Positions 43,878 through 52,799 of a stretch of 64,000 bases of DNA are shown piece after piece (positions within the stretch are counted from its first letter, which is position 1; each line of letters begins with the position of its first letter). Source of the stretch: Caryophanales bacterium UBA5729. Lineage in GTDB: Bacteria > Bacillota_I > Bacilli_A > Izemoplasmatales > Hujiaoplasmataceae. The stretch spans positions 1-64,000 of the forward strand of contig DIGF01000024.1 of NCBI GenBank assembly GCA_002419505.1, read 5' to 3'. Below the pieces are notes generated by a model. The model had not been told where the DNA came from. It was given only the letters and a program-made list of their open reading frames with translations, and made no database searches. The translations under genes were made by a program, and so were the position numbers.

Positions 43878-44614
43878 TAAACCATCCCTCCATTCACGCT
43901 AATGGTTTGACCGGTTATATAATTAGCTTGTTCACTAGCTAAAAATAAGCAGAGCTGAGCAACGTCTTCAGCTTTGCCAAAACGCTTTAGAGGAATTTGT
44001 TTTAGATAAGCATCTTGCATTTCCAGCGGTAAGTCTCTTGTCATTTCCGTTTCAATAAAACCTGGTGCTATCGCATTAACAGTAATGTTTCTGCTGCCTA
44101 ACTCTTTTGCTAGAGCTTTGGTTAAGCCAATAATCCCAGCTTTTGAAGCTACATAGTTAGATTGACCGGCATTGCCTATTAAACCCACAACACTAGTGAT
44201 ATTGATGATTTTTCCCGAACGACTCTTTAAAAAATGACCAGAAATATGTTTGCACATATTCCAAGTACCCTTAAGGTTTACGTCAATTACTCGATCAAAA
44301 TCTTCTTCTTTCATTCTTAAAATCATATTATCTTTCGTGATACCGGAATTATTAATCAATACATCAACCTGACCTGAAACTTCTAAAGCCTCATCAATCA
44401 AGGCTTTTGCTTGTTCAAAATCCGAGACGTCAGCTTTGATTGCTTTGGCGATTACACCGTAAACTTCTAATTCTTTCACTAGTAAATTAGCTTCTTCTTC
44501 CGATTTGTTATAATTAACGATTACATTATAACCGGCTTTAGCGAATTCAATAGCTATAGCCTTACCAATCCCTCGAGAACTACCAGTAATCAATACAGTT
44601 TTATTTTCCTTCAT
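43877..44614 (-). CDS. fabG: 3-oxoacyl-ACP reductase
   Basis: A 245-residue short-chain dehydrogenase/reductase. NADPH loop TGSSRGIGKAIAIEF (about 10-24), NNSGITKDN, Ser in INITSVVG, and YVASKAG with Tyr/Lys of the catalytic triad. It reduces 3-oxoacyl-ACP. It overlaps fabD by 14 bases. Confidence 0.97.
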   Translation of the reverse strand: MKENKTVLITGSSRGIGKAIAIEFAKAGYNVIVNYNKSEEEANLLVKELEVYGVIAKAIKADVSDFEQAKALIDEALEVSGQVDVLINNSGITKDNMILRMKEEDFDRVIDVNLKGTWNMCKHISGHFLKSRSGKIINITSVVGLIGNAGQSNYVASKAGIIGLTKALAKELGSRNITVNAIAPGFIETEMTRDLPLEMQDAYLKQIPLKRFGKAEDVAQLCLFLASEQANYITGQTISVNGGMV

Positions 44615-45533
44615 TTCTATCCCTCCATTTTGACATAGTTTTATTTAATGAAACTAAATCTTCAATATTCGTAACTTCGACATTGGGGTTGATTTTTTTT
44701 ACCAAACTAGAAAGCGTTTGTTTAGGTCCGATTTCAATAAAGAAATCAACTCCCTCTAATATCATATTTTCTACCATTTGATAAAAGCGAACGCCATGAG
44801 TTATCTGCTTAGTCATAACTTCCTTTATCGCTTCAGTGTATTTATTGCCTGTTAAATTGATATATAAATTCTTCACCGGTTCATTTAGAGTAATTGTTTT
44901 CAAATACTCGCCAAAATCTTTTTCGGCATTTTTCATGAATCGCGAATGAAAAGCGCCGCTGGTGTTTAAAACAATTGCTCGCTTAGCTCCCAAGGTTAAG
45001 ACTTTATCCTTAAAGTTAAGTATCGCTTCGCTACTGCCGCTAACAACATATTGATCGTAAGCATTATAATTAGCAATTTCCAAACTATTAACTTCGTCCT
45101 TTAAAGCCATTTCTAGTGTTTTTAAATCCAAGCCGATTACAGCACACATTTTTCCTGGATTTAAGTTCTGCGCTTTTTCCATTAGTATAGCTCGATTTTT
45201 TATTATTTCCAGCCCTAAGGCAAAATCAAAAACATCATTGTAAAGATAGGCGCCATACTCACCGAGACTTAACCCCATTGAATAATTGATATTAAGGTCA
45301 TATTTTTTGAGGACTTTAATAATCGCTCCATATAAAGCAAATAAAGCAACTTGAGTATATTTAGTGTTATTCAGAAGTTCTTCATCTTCAAACAAAATCT
45401 TTTTTATCGGATAATTTGTGACTTTTTCAGCTTCGTTAATCAGAGCCTGAACTTCAGGGAAATTATCGTAAAATTCTTTACCCATACCGAGATATTGAGA
45501 CCCTTGACCAGAAAACATTAAGGCTGCTTTCAT
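44601..45533 (-). CDS. fabD: Malonyl-CoA:ACP transacylase
   Basis: A 310-residue enzyme transferring malonyl from CoA to ACP. MFSGQGSQYLGMGK is at the N-terminus, nucleophile Ser in MGLSLGEYGA (about 90), and catalytic His in GAFHSRFM (about 197). It overlaps both fabK and fabG by a few bases in the operon. Confidence 0.96.
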   Translation of the reverse strand: MKAALMFSGQGSQYLGMGKEFYDNFPEVQALINEAEKVTNYPIKKILFEDEELLNNTKYTQVALFALYGAIIKVLKKYDLNINYSMGLSLGEYGAYLYNDVFDFALGLEIIKNRAILMEKAQNLNPGKMCAVIGLDLKTLEMALKDEVNSLEIANYNAYDQYVVSGSSEAILNFKDKVLTLGAKRAIVLNTSGAFHSRFMKNAEKDFGEYLKTITLNEPVKNLYINLTGNKYTEAIKEVMTKQITHGVRFYQMVENMILEGVDFFIEIGPKQTLSSLVKKINPNVEVTNIEDLVSLNKTMSKWRDRNEGK

Positions 45534-46456
45534 TTAATAATTCCTTTAGCCACCAAGCTGTTTTCAAAAATATCTTCAAGAATTTCTTTAACGGATCTAA
45601 TTTCTTTTACTAAACCAGCTGATTGTCCCGCCATAAAACTGCCGTTATCGATATCACCGTCAAAAACCGCTTTTCTTAAAGACCCAAGCGTTAGCTTTTC
45701 AACTTCTTCTAAACTAGCTGTACCATATTTAGTTAAATCTAAATACTCTTTTGCCATTCGGTTTTTTAGCACTCTAACTGGAGCTCCAGTTTGACGTCCG
45801 GTAACGACTGTTTCGGTATCTTTGGCTTTAATCACCTTATCTTTATAATTTTGATGGATTGGACATTCATGACTTGCTAAAAGCACTGTGCCTATCTGTA
45901 CGCCTTTTGCGCCGAGGACAAAAGCAGCGTCTAAACCGCGATGATCAGCAATTCCTCCAGCCGCTATTACAGGGATTTTAACTGCATCAGCAACTTGCGG
46001 AACTAAAACCATGGTGGTAGTCTCTCCGATATGTCCTCCAGCTTCAGTACCCTCAACTATCACAGCATCAGCCCCTGATCTTTCCAACCTTATTGCAAAA
46101 GCCACGCTCGGAACTACAGGAATAACAATAATACCGGCATCTTTCCATTTTTTCATATAAACTCCTGGGCTGCCAGCACCAGTAGTAACAATCTTAACGC
46201 CTTCTTCAATCACTAAATCACTTATCGCTTCCGCATAAGGGCTCATCAACATGATGTTTACTCCGAAAGGTTTATCGGTCAACTCTTTAGTTTTTCTGAT
46301 TTCTTCTCTTACGCGTTCGATATCCCAAGCACCACAGCCAATCAAACCTAATCCCCCAGCATTGCTGACGGCGCTGGCAAGTTGATGTGTAGCAATATTA
46401 GCCATTCCCCCTTGAATGATTGGATACTTTATCTTCAATAAATCTCTTATGTCCAT
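45530..46456 (-). CDS. fabK: Enoyl-ACP reductase II, FMN-dependent
   Basis: A 308-residue TIM-barrel flavoprotein of the FabK/2-nitropropane dioxygenase family. YPIIQGGMANIATHQLA (about 11-27), EGTEAGGHIGE (about 136-146) and IPVIAAGGIADHRGLDAAF are typical. It makes the last reduction in each cycle; no FabI is in the operon. Its place between fabH and fabD is the same as in Streptococcus-type clusters. FabK enzymes are triclosan-insensitive. Confidence 0.94.
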   Translation of the reverse strand: MDIRDLLKIKYPIIQGGMANIATHQLASAVSNAGGLGLIGCGAWDIERVREEIRKTKELTDKPFGVNIMLMSPYAEAISDLVIEEGVKIVTTGAGSPGVYMKKWKDAGIIVIPVVPSVAFAIRLERSGADAVIVEGTEAGGHIGETTTMVLVPQVADAVKIPVIAAGGIADHRGLDAAFVLGAKGVQIGTVLLASHECPIHQNYKDKVIKAKDTETVVTGRQTGAPVRVLKNRMAKEYLDLTKYGTASLEEVEKLTLGSLRKAVFDGDIDNGSFMAGQSAGLVKEIRSVKEILEDIFENSLVAKGIIK

Positions 46457-46467
46457 AGTTTTTCCCC

Positions 46468-47433
46468 CTAATATTCGATTAATGCGCCAGCCCAGGTCAA
46501 ACCGCCACCGAAGGCAACTGTCATAAATAAATCCTTACGCTTAATTAAATTATTTCTTATTGCTTCATCAATTGCGATAGCAACGCTAGCCGCTGAAGTG
46601 TTCCCATAACGATCAATATTTACAAACATCTTATCCATATCAATTTCCAATTCTCTTGCGGATTTATCGATAATCCTTAGATTTGCTTGATGAGCTACTA
46701 TATAATTGATATCTTCAGTTGTTAAATTATTTCTCTCTAGAAGTTTCTTGATTGTCTTAGGCATTATTCTTGAAGCAAATTTAAAAACTTCTGTACCTTT
46801 CATATGAATGTGATCTTGTTGGCTAATCGCATTTATTTCAGGATTTTTTAGTTCAGGATTCTTTGAATATAATAGCATATCCTCATCGCCTTTTGAACCG
46901 GTGATTATATCTTTAATTTTATTTTCTTTGCTTTTGCCAATCACCATTGCGCCAGCACCATCGCCGAACAAAACGCAAGTATTGCGATCTCGCCAATCTG
47001 TTAATCGGCTTAAAACTTCAGCACCGACAATTAAAGCATATTTAAAAGCGCTGCTTTTAATCATTTTATCAGCTATTTGCATCGCGTAGATAAACCCGCT
47101 ACAAGCGGCATTAATATCAAAAGCGGTGATATTATCTAGTTTTAACCTGGCTTGCAAAAGATTAGCTACCCCAGGAAAAGCATAATCCGAAGTAACGGTA
47201 GCGACAATTAATAAATCAATTTTGTGTTTATCAATTCCAGAACTTTCAATTGCTTTTAAGCTAGCTTGTTCAGCTAGATCTAAAGTCGATTGATCAGTAA
47301 CGATTCTTCTTTCTTTAATACCAGTTCTACTAAAGATCCATTCATCGTTAGTATCAACAAATTTCATTAAATCTTGATTAGTTAGTACTTTATCCGGAAC
47401 ATAACTTCCGGTACCGTAAATTTTAGTGTACAT
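46468..47433 (-). CDS. fabH: 3-oxoacyl-ACP synthase III
   Basis: A 321-residue initiating condensing enzyme. Nucleophile Cys in DINAACSGFIYA (about 112), His in IVAHQANLRI and Asn in YGNTSAASVA complete the Cys-His-Asn triad. It uses acetyl-CoA or a branched starter. Its ATG overlaps the accA stop (TAATG). Confidence 0.97.
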   Translation of the reverse strand: MYTKIYGTGSYVPDKVLTNQDLMKFVDTNDEWIFSRTGIKERRIVTDQSTLDLAEQASLKAIESSGIDKHKIDLLIVATVTSDYAFPGVANLLQARLKLDNITAFDINAACSGFIYAMQIADKMIKSSAFKYALIVGAEVLSRLTDWRDRNTCVLFGDGAGAMVIGKSKENKIKDIITGSKGDEDMLLYSKNPELKNPEINAISQQDHIHMKGTEVFKFASRIMPKTIKKLLERNNLTTEDINYIVAHQANLRIIDKSARELEIDMDKMFVNIDRYGNTSAASVAIAIDEAIRNNLIKRKDLFMTVAFGGGLTWAGALIEY

Positions 47434-48389
47434 TAATAAAACCCCTCGCCAAGATTACTGTAATTAAATCTTTGGAAGAATCCAATATTACGAACCTTGG
47501 AATTTCTTTGATATTGTAATTCAATTCTGCTTAGTTTACTTAAAGATAGATAATGAGACATAATTTTATTTTTAGTTTCCTCATAGGTTTTTTGCGGATT
47601 AAAATGTGCCCCTCCTAAAGGTTCTTTAACAATATCGTCAATAATACTAAACTCAGCTAAATCTTTAGCAGTAACCTTCATAACTTCTGCAGCTTCTGGA
47701 GCTTTTGAAGCATCTTTCCAGATAATGCTAGCATAACCTTCAGGACTTAAAATTGAATAGATTGCATTTTCAAGCATGATAATCTTATTGGCAAAACCTA
47801 GAGCTAAAGCTCCGCCACTGCCGCCTTCACCGATAACCACAGCGATGATCGGGACAGTGAATCTACTCATTTCCAATAGATTAGCCGCAATGGCTTGTCC
47901 TTGCCCTCTTTCTTCAGCTCCGATTCCTGGATAAGCTCCTGGAGTATCAATAAGCGTTAAAATCGGACGATTAAACTTCTCTGCTTGTTTCATTAATCTC
48001 AAAGCTTTTCGATAGCCTTCAGGGTGAGGCATACCGAAATTTCTAATGATGTTTTCTTCAGTTGTCGCGCCTTTTTGCTGAGCAATGATGGTAAAAACAA
48101 CTCCTTCAATCGTGCCGATACCGCCGATAATACTCTGATCATCGCCAAAGAATCTATCGCCATGAAACTCGATAAAATCAGGTGCTAAATATTCGATAAA
48201 ATCTTTCGCCCTGGGTCTTTTTGTATGTCTCGCTAACAAGACTCGGTCCCATGCGCTTAGCTTAGTCATCTCGGTTTTTTTATAATTTTCTATTTCTTCG
48301 ATTAGTTTCGTTACCGATGATTTATCGCCTAAATCTTTTATCTGTTTTTCAAGAGCTAATAATTTTCTTTCCTTATCTAAGATATTCAT
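47433..48389 (-). CDS. accA: Acetyl-CoA carboxylase carboxyltransferase, alpha subunit
   Basis: A 318-residue subunit of the carboxyltransferase that moves CO2 from biotin to acetyl-CoA. GDRFFGDDQSIIGGIG, RPILTLIDTPGAYPGIGAEERGQ (given in part) and VIGEGGSGGALALG are typical. Its ATG meets the accD end. Confidence 0.96.
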   Translation of the reverse strand: MNILDKERKLLALEKQIKDLGDKSSVTKLIEEIENYKKTEMTKLSAWDRVLLARHTKRPRAKDFIEYLAPDFIEFHGDRFFGDDQSIIGGIGTIEGVVFTIIAQQKGATTEENIIRNFGMPHPEGYRKALRLMKQAEKFNRPILTLIDTPGAYPGIGAEERGQGQAIAANLLEMSRFTVPIIAVVIGEGGSGGALALGFANKIIMLENAIYSILSPEGYASIIWKDASKAPEAAEVMKVTAKDLAEFSIIDDIVKEPLGGAHFNPQKTYEETKNKIMSHYLSLSKLSRIELQYQRNSKVRNIGFFQRFNYSNLGEGFY

Positions 48390-49273
48390 TAGTTAAATCT
48401 CCTATGAAAACTAAGGATTTTTGCCAAGACTTTTTTTAAATCTTCACGATTAACAACTTGATCGATAAAACCTTTTTTTAATAAAAATTCAGATTTTTGA
48501 AAATCGTCAGGTAATTTTTGATTGATTGTTTGTTCAATTACTCGTGGCCCAGCAAAGCCAATTAGCGCATTGGGTTCAGCGAGGATAATATCTCCTAAAG
48601 AAGCGAAGCTCGCGGTGACTCCCCCTGTTGTTGGATTAGTTAAAACACTGATATATAAATAACCGAGGTTACTGTGCTTCGCCACTGCCGAGGCGGTTTT
48701 AGCCATCTGCATCAAAGAAAAGATACCCTCTTGCATTCTTGCTCCACCAGAAGCGGTAAAAATTATTACCGGAAGCTTTTTATAGATTGCATATTCAAAA
48801 GTTTTAGCAACCTTTTCGCCAACGACACTTCCCATGCTCCCCATGAAAAAATGACTGTCCATTACTCCGACAATACAAGGTTCTCCATAGATTTGTCCAA
48901 AGCCATAAATATATGCTTCATCAAGATTTGTGGCTCTTTTAAATTTGGTTAACTTTTCTTCATAGCCATTTTGATATAAAGGATTTAAACTGATATAACC
49001 AATACCTTTTTCCACAAAACTATCTTCGTCAAGAAAATATTTAATTCTATCTACTGCACGCATTCTAAAAAGATACCCGCAGCTTTTACAGATATAGTTA
49101 TTTTCAATATTGAGTTTCATATTTGTTAATTTTCCACATTGTGGACATTTATCATACAAACCTTCAGGTATATCCGTGTCAATATTTCTCGATGTTTTAG
49201 TTTCTTCATTGATTAAACGAATATTATGTTTAAGTTTTTTTCTTTTATTGATAGTTTCGCCAATTTTATTCAT
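48389..49273 (-). CDS. accD: Acetyl-CoA carboxylase carboxyltransferase, beta subunit
   Basis: A 294-residue subunit, partner of AccA. The N-terminal zinc ribbon (CPQCGKL ... CKSCGYLF) is intact, as is PVIIFTASGGARMQEG and TNPTTGGVTASFASLGD. Start uncertain: ATGs at 49273, 49279, 49282 and 49300 are in frame, with GGAG near 49287; I take 49273 (MNKIGE, about 10 bases spacing). It overlaps the accC stop. Confidence 0.94.
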   Translation of the reverse strand: MNKIGETINKRKKLKHNIRLINEETKTSRNIDTDIPEGLYDKCPQCGKLTNMKLNIENNYICKSCGYLFRMRAVDRIKYFLDEDSFVEKGIGYISLNPLYQNGYEEKLTKFKRATNLDEAYIYGFGQIYGEPCIVGVMDSHFFMGSMGSVVGEKVAKTFEYAIYKKLPVIIFTASGGARMQEGIFSLMQMAKTASAVAKHSNLGYLYISVLTNPTTGGVTASFASLGDIILAEPNALIGFAGPRVIEQTINQKLPDDFQKSEFLLKKGFIDQVVNREDLKKVLAKILSFHRRFN

Positions 49274-50627
49274 CTTCATCATACTCCAATAATCTTTCAA
49301 GTTTCAGTTGAATAAAAGATGTATCGAAATTACCTTTAAGATAATCCGGATTGTTCATAATCATATATAAGAACATCTGATTGGTATGAATTCCATGAAT
49401 TACTAATTCTTCTAAAGCAGAACGCATTTTCTTAATTGCTTCATCGCGATTTTCACCATGTACAATTAACTTGCCAATCATAGAGTCATAATAAGGCTGA
49501 ATTACACATTCAGGGTAAAGTAAACTATCAAACCTGATTCCGTTTCCGGATGGAATATGCAGTAATTTAATCTTGCCTGGACTAGGTTGAAACTGTTCCT
49601 TAGGATTTTCTGCATTTATTCTGCATTCGATGCTATAGCCATTGATTATAAGGTCTGATTGATTAAAAGAAAGTCTTTCTCCTGAAGCAATCTTAATCTG
49701 TTCCTTAACAATGTCTTTACCAAGAATCATTTCCGTAATCGGATGTTCAACTTGTATTCTTGTATTCATTTCAATGAAATAAAAATCATTACCAGAAACT
49801 AAAAACTCAACTGTTCCAGCATTTTCATATTTAATGGACTTGCAAGCTTTAATTGTGGCTTCAATCATTCTTTTTTGTAAAGCTTCATCAATTGTCCCTG
49901 GAGCCTCTTCGATGATTTTTTGATTGCGTCTTTGTATCGAACAGTCTCTTTGATATAAATGAACTATATTATCGTACTTATCACATAAAACTTGAAACTC
50001 GATATGTCGAGGATTTTCAAGATATTTTTCTAGATATAAAGCGCCATCGCCAAAAGCGTTAATGGCTTCTGATTTAGCCGTTTCAAAAGCAGATTTTAAA
50101 CTGGAAACATCATGCGCGATTCGCATTCCTCTTCCGCCGCCGCCAGCGCTTGCCTTAATTAAAACCGGGTAACCAATCTTATCAGCTATCGCAATAGCTG
50201 CAGCTGCGCTTTTAACCACGCCTTCGCTTCCAGGAATAACCGGAACCCCGGCTTCAATCATTTTTTTAATCGCCCATGATTTATTACCCATTTGTTTGAT
50301 ATGTTCGCTCTTAGGCCCGATGAAGATAATTCCACAATCTTCACATAATTGCGCAAATTCTGAATTTTCACTCAAAAAGCCAAAACCAGGGTGAATGGCT
50401 TCGGCTCCAGTGTTTATTGCTGCAGAAATGATATTTTCCATGTTTAAGTAAGAATCTTTACTTCTGAATCCCCCAACACAGATAGCCTCATCGGCTAATT
50501 GAACATGGAGACTTTCGCGATCAGCTTCACTATAAATAGCTACAGTCTCAATCCCCATATACATACAGGTTCTGATAATTCTAACTGCAATTTCCCCTCG
50601 ATTTGCAATTAATATTTTATGAAACAT
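49266..50627 (-). CDS. accC: Acetyl-CoA carboxylase biotin carboxylase subunit
   Basis: A 453-residue ATP-grasp enzyme that carboxylates AccB-linked biotin. FHKILIANRGEIAVRIIRT at the N-terminus, the glycine loop KASAGGGGRGMR (about 159-170) and EMNTRIQVEHPITE are typical. It overlaps accB by 11 bases. Confidence 0.97.
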   Translation of the reverse strand: MFHKILIANRGEIAVRIIRTCMYMGIETVAIYSEADRESLHVQLADEAICVGGFRSKDSYLNMENIISAAINTGAEAIHPGFGFLSENSEFAQLCEDCGIIFIGPKSEHIKQMGNKSWAIKKMIEAGVPVIPGSEGVVKSAAAAIAIADKIGYPVLIKASAGGGGRGMRIAHDVSSLKSAFETAKSEAINAFGDGALYLEKYLENPRHIEFQVLCDKYDNIVHLYQRDCSIQRRNQKIIEEAPGTIDEALQKRMIEATIKACKSIKYENAGTVEFLVSGNDFYFIEMNTRIQVEHPITEMILGKDIVKEQIKIASGERLSFNQSDLIINGYSIECRINAENPKEQFQPSPGKIKLLHIPSGNGIRFDSLLYPECVIQPYYDSMIGKLIVHGENRDEAIKKMRSALEELVIHGIHTNQMFLYMIMNNPDYLKGNFDTSFIQLKLERLLEYDEDE

Positions 50628-51057
50628 TTGACTCTTCGATTTCCATTATTTTTTGAGCATATTCAACAGTTTGGCCATTAGAAACACTAATATTTCTAAC
50701 AATGCCGGAAATAGGGGATTTTATTTCATTCATAACTTTCATTGCCTCGATAATAAATAAAACTTCTCCTTTTTCAACTCTTTGATTTAGCGTTACAAAA
50801 GGAGAACTGTCAGGTGATGCAGCCTCATAAAAAGTGCCAACCAAAGGCGATTCTAAAACAAAGAAATTGGTTCTCAAATCATTCTTTTGGTTTGACAAAT
50901 TATTGTCATTTATATCTAAATTATCCACAGTTGCTGGAGATATATTATTATTTGCTTTTTCTAGTTTTATATTAAAATCTTTTTCGGTTATTTCTAATTT
51001 TGATATCGACGAACTCTCAAATTCCTTGATAATTCGCTTTAAATGACGAAAATCCAT
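50617..51057 (-). CDS. accB: Biotin carboxyl carrier protein
   Basis: A 146-residue carrier. The biotin attachment motif EAMKVMNEI is at about residues 109-117 in the C-terminal lipoyl-like domain, with the thumb-region segment SPLVGTFYEAASPDSSPFV. The N-terminal 60 residues are a flexible linker. The adjacent birA makes the biotinylated form. Confidence 0.96.
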   Translation of the reverse strand: MDFRHLKRIIKEFESSSISKLEITEKDFNIKLEKANNNISPATVDNLDINDNNLSNQKNDLRTNFFVLESPLVGTFYEAASPDSSPFVTLNQRVEKGEVLFIIEAMKVMNEIKSPISGIVRNISVSNGQTVEYAQKIMEIEESNVS

Positions 51058-51088
51058 AATTAACCTCTACTTTATATAAAAACTATTT

Positions 51089-51319
51089 TTATTCTACGTT
51101 TCCAGCAATAAAGTTCCAAATTTCATTTACACTTTTAAATTTTTGCGCCTCTTCATCACTAATGTTAACTTTGAAACGATCTTCAATTGCCATAACTAAC
51201 TCAGCCGCGTCCAAGGAATCAGCTCCTAGATCAGCTACCAAATCAGCCTCTAGTGTTATGTCTTCTTTACCTAAACCTAATACTTCTGAAATTACTTCTT
51301 GTAAATATTCAAATTTCAT
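51089..51319 (-). CDS. acpP: Acyl carrier protein
   Basis: A 76-residue acidic four-helix protein. Ser35 in DLGADSLDAAELVMAIED accepts phosphopantetheine and carries all chain intermediates. It is the first gene of the FAS II/acc operon and directly follows the operon promoter. ATG after a GGAGGAAG site. Confidence 0.97.
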   Translation of the reverse strand: MKFEYLQEVISEVLGLGKEDITLEADLVADLGADSLDAAELVMAIEDRFKVNISDEEAQKFKSVNEIWNFIAGNVE

Positions 51320-51350
51320 TTTTCTTCCTCCATGATATAAAATCTCTATA

Positions 51351-51379
51351 ATTCTATCACTCTTTTATATCTATGTCAA
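51351..51379 (-). promoter_or_regulatory. Promoter of the acpP-acc-fab operon
   Basis: Minus strand: perfect -35 TTGACA (51374-51379), 17-base spacer, -10 TAGAAT (51351-51356). It serves all 11 genes; no internal terminator was found. Confidence 0.85.
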
Positions 51380-51383
51380 TTTG

Positions 51384-51413
51384 TTTTGATATTCAAAATA
51401 TTTGAATATTAAA
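51384..51413 (-). promoter_or_regulatory. Two tandem FabT-like palindromes upstream of acpP
   Basis: TTTTGATATTCAAAA (51384-51398) is a 6-bp-arm palindrome around TAT; TTTGAATATTAAA (51401-51413) is an imperfect second copy 16 bases away centre to centre. The first matches the TTTGA-nnn-TCAAA core of FabT operators (MarR family, fatty-acid synthesis repressor in Streptococcus/Lactococcus). They lie 5 bases upstream of the -35. No fabT gene is in the window. Confidence 0.55.
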
Positions 51414-51523
51414 CTAATAAAGCACTGTTGTTAATTGTTAATTTTAATTAAACATAAGTAATATTATTTTAAAACCCTATTAATAAACTTATTTTCATTA
51501 TTCTCACATCAACTAAACAAATT

Positions 51524-51554
51524 AAAAACACATTGATAATATAGAATCAATGTG
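51524..51554 (-). terminator. Terminator after birA
   Basis: Minus strand CACATTGAT / ATCAATGTG stem (51529-51554) followed by TTTTTAATTTG, about 40 bases after the birA stop. It separates birA from the acpP promoter. Confidence 0.75.
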
Positions 51555-51595
51555 CTTGATGATACCGATAAGTAAAGGGTTATTTTTATAATAAC

Positions 51596-52303
51596 TTAAA
51601 CTTCCTCTGAATATAACTCTGTCAGTGAAATATCATTATAGCTAACTTCTATGTCTAATTTTTCATTTTTAAGTCTTAAATTTCCGTTAGATAAAATTTC
51701 AGTGATTTGAAAATACTGGTTTCTAAAATGAATCTTTTTGCCGATAATATTTGAGTATTCTAGATATAAATTATAAATATCGTTCCTTGAGGCTAATCGG
51801 TTAAATTGATCAATAAAATCTTCGAGTAAAACTTGAGGTTCAAGAAAATCTTTAGTGATTTTCATAATCGAAGTTGCCCTATGGTCAAGCTCAAAAAAAT
51901 CTGTTTGATTAAGATTTATTCCCACACCTATGACAACAGATTCTATCGCCTTATAACCGCTAGTTTCGATTAAAATACCCGCTATTTTCTTATTATCTAT
52001 CACAATATCATTCGGATACTTTATTACGCTTTTTATTTGATATTTTTCCAGAGTTTTGACAATTGAAACTGCTGTAAGCATATTGAAAAAAAAGCTGTCT
52101 TTATGGGTATATTCTTGTTTAAGTAAAAAACTAAAATATAAGTTTCCCTCTAGGCTTTGCCAAAGGTTTTCTCTTCTTCCTCTACCTTTAGTTTGGCTTT
52201 TAGCGGTGATAACTGTACCGTCAACTAGTTTATCTACATTTTGTTTAATATAATCGTTAGTGCTGTCAATTACATCATATTTAATAATAATCTTACCAAT
52301 CAT
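51596..52303 (-). CDS. birA: Biotin-protein ligase
   Basis: A 235-residue monofunctional biotin ligase that biotinylates AccB. DSTNDYIKQ (near 12-20), the adenylate loop KGRGRRENLWQS (about 38-49) and YPNDIVIDNKKIAGILIE are present. It lacks the N-terminal DNA-binding domain of E. coli/Bacillus BirA, so it is not a repressor. ATG 52303 preferred over an in-frame TTG at 52306. An extended -10 precedes it. Confidence 0.94.
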   Translation of the reverse strand: MIGKIIIKYDVIDSTNDYIKQNVDKLVDGTVITAKSQTKGRGRRENLWQSLEGNLYFSFLLKQEYTHKDSFFFNMLTAVSIVKTLEKYQIKSVIKYPNDIVIDNKKIAGILIETSGYKAIESVVIGVGINLNQTDFFELDHRATSIMKITKDFLEPQVLLEDFIDQFNRLASRNDIYNLYLEYSNIIGKKIHFRNQYFQITEILSNGNLRLKNEKLDIEVSYNDISLTELYSEEV

Positions 52304-52328
52304 CAAATTACCTTTACCTTATGGAATC

Positions 52329-52337
52329 ATTATAACA
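52329..52337 (-). promoter_or_regulatory. Extended -10 promoter of birA
   Basis: Minus strand TGTTATAAT (TGn-TATAAT) just after the rplQ terminator, about 25 bases before the birA start codon. Confidence 0.55.
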
Positions 52338-52344
52338 TAATCAA

Positions 52345-52391
52345 TATAAAAAATAATAAAAGACACCAAATAATCAAGATTTGGTGTCTTT
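52345..52391 (-). terminator. Terminator after rplQ, end of the ribosomal superoperon
   Basis: Minus strand AAAGACACCAAAT / ATTTGGTGTCTTT 13-bp stem (52359-52391) followed by TATTATTTTTT. Confidence 0.88.
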
Positions 52392-52423
52392 ATATATCTC
52401 GGGTTAAAAAGCCAAGATGTTTT

Positions 52424-52783
52424 TTATACTAGTTCAATAATAGCCATTGGACAAGCGTCGCCTTGACGTGGTCCAGTTCTGTAAATACGTGTATATCCAC
52501 CATTGCGATCTTGATACTTTGGCCCTAATTCTTTAAGAAGTTTAACTAAAGCAAATTGATCATCAATTTTAAGTTCTCTTACTGTTTTTTCAGCAATTCT
52601 AGCGGAATTAAGGTCACCCTTTTTAGCAAAAGTGATCAGTTTTTCAACTGTTCTTCTAACTTCTTTAGCTTTTACTAATGAAGTTTCGATTCTCTCATGC
52701 ATGATAAGTTGTGTAGCCAAATCACGAATCAGTGCCTTACGATTGGAACTATTACGATTAAGTTTTGTATATCCTCTACTCAT
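52424..52783 (-). CDS. rplQ: 50S ribosomal protein L17
   Basis: A 119-residue protein at the exit-tunnel side. MSRGYTKLNRNSSNRKAL and the C-terminal YTRIYRTGPRQGDACPMAI are diagnostic. Last gene of the superoperon; in Bacillus ecfA1 follows it, here the ecf genes have moved. Confidence 0.98.
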   Translation of the reverse strand: MSRGYTKLNRNSSNRKALIRDLATQLIMHERIETSLVKAKEVRRTVEKLITFAKKGDLNSARIAEKTVRELKIDDQFALVKLLKELGPKYQDRNGGYTRIYRTGPRQGDACPMAIIELV

Positions 52784-52799
52784 GATTTCCTCCTATCGA

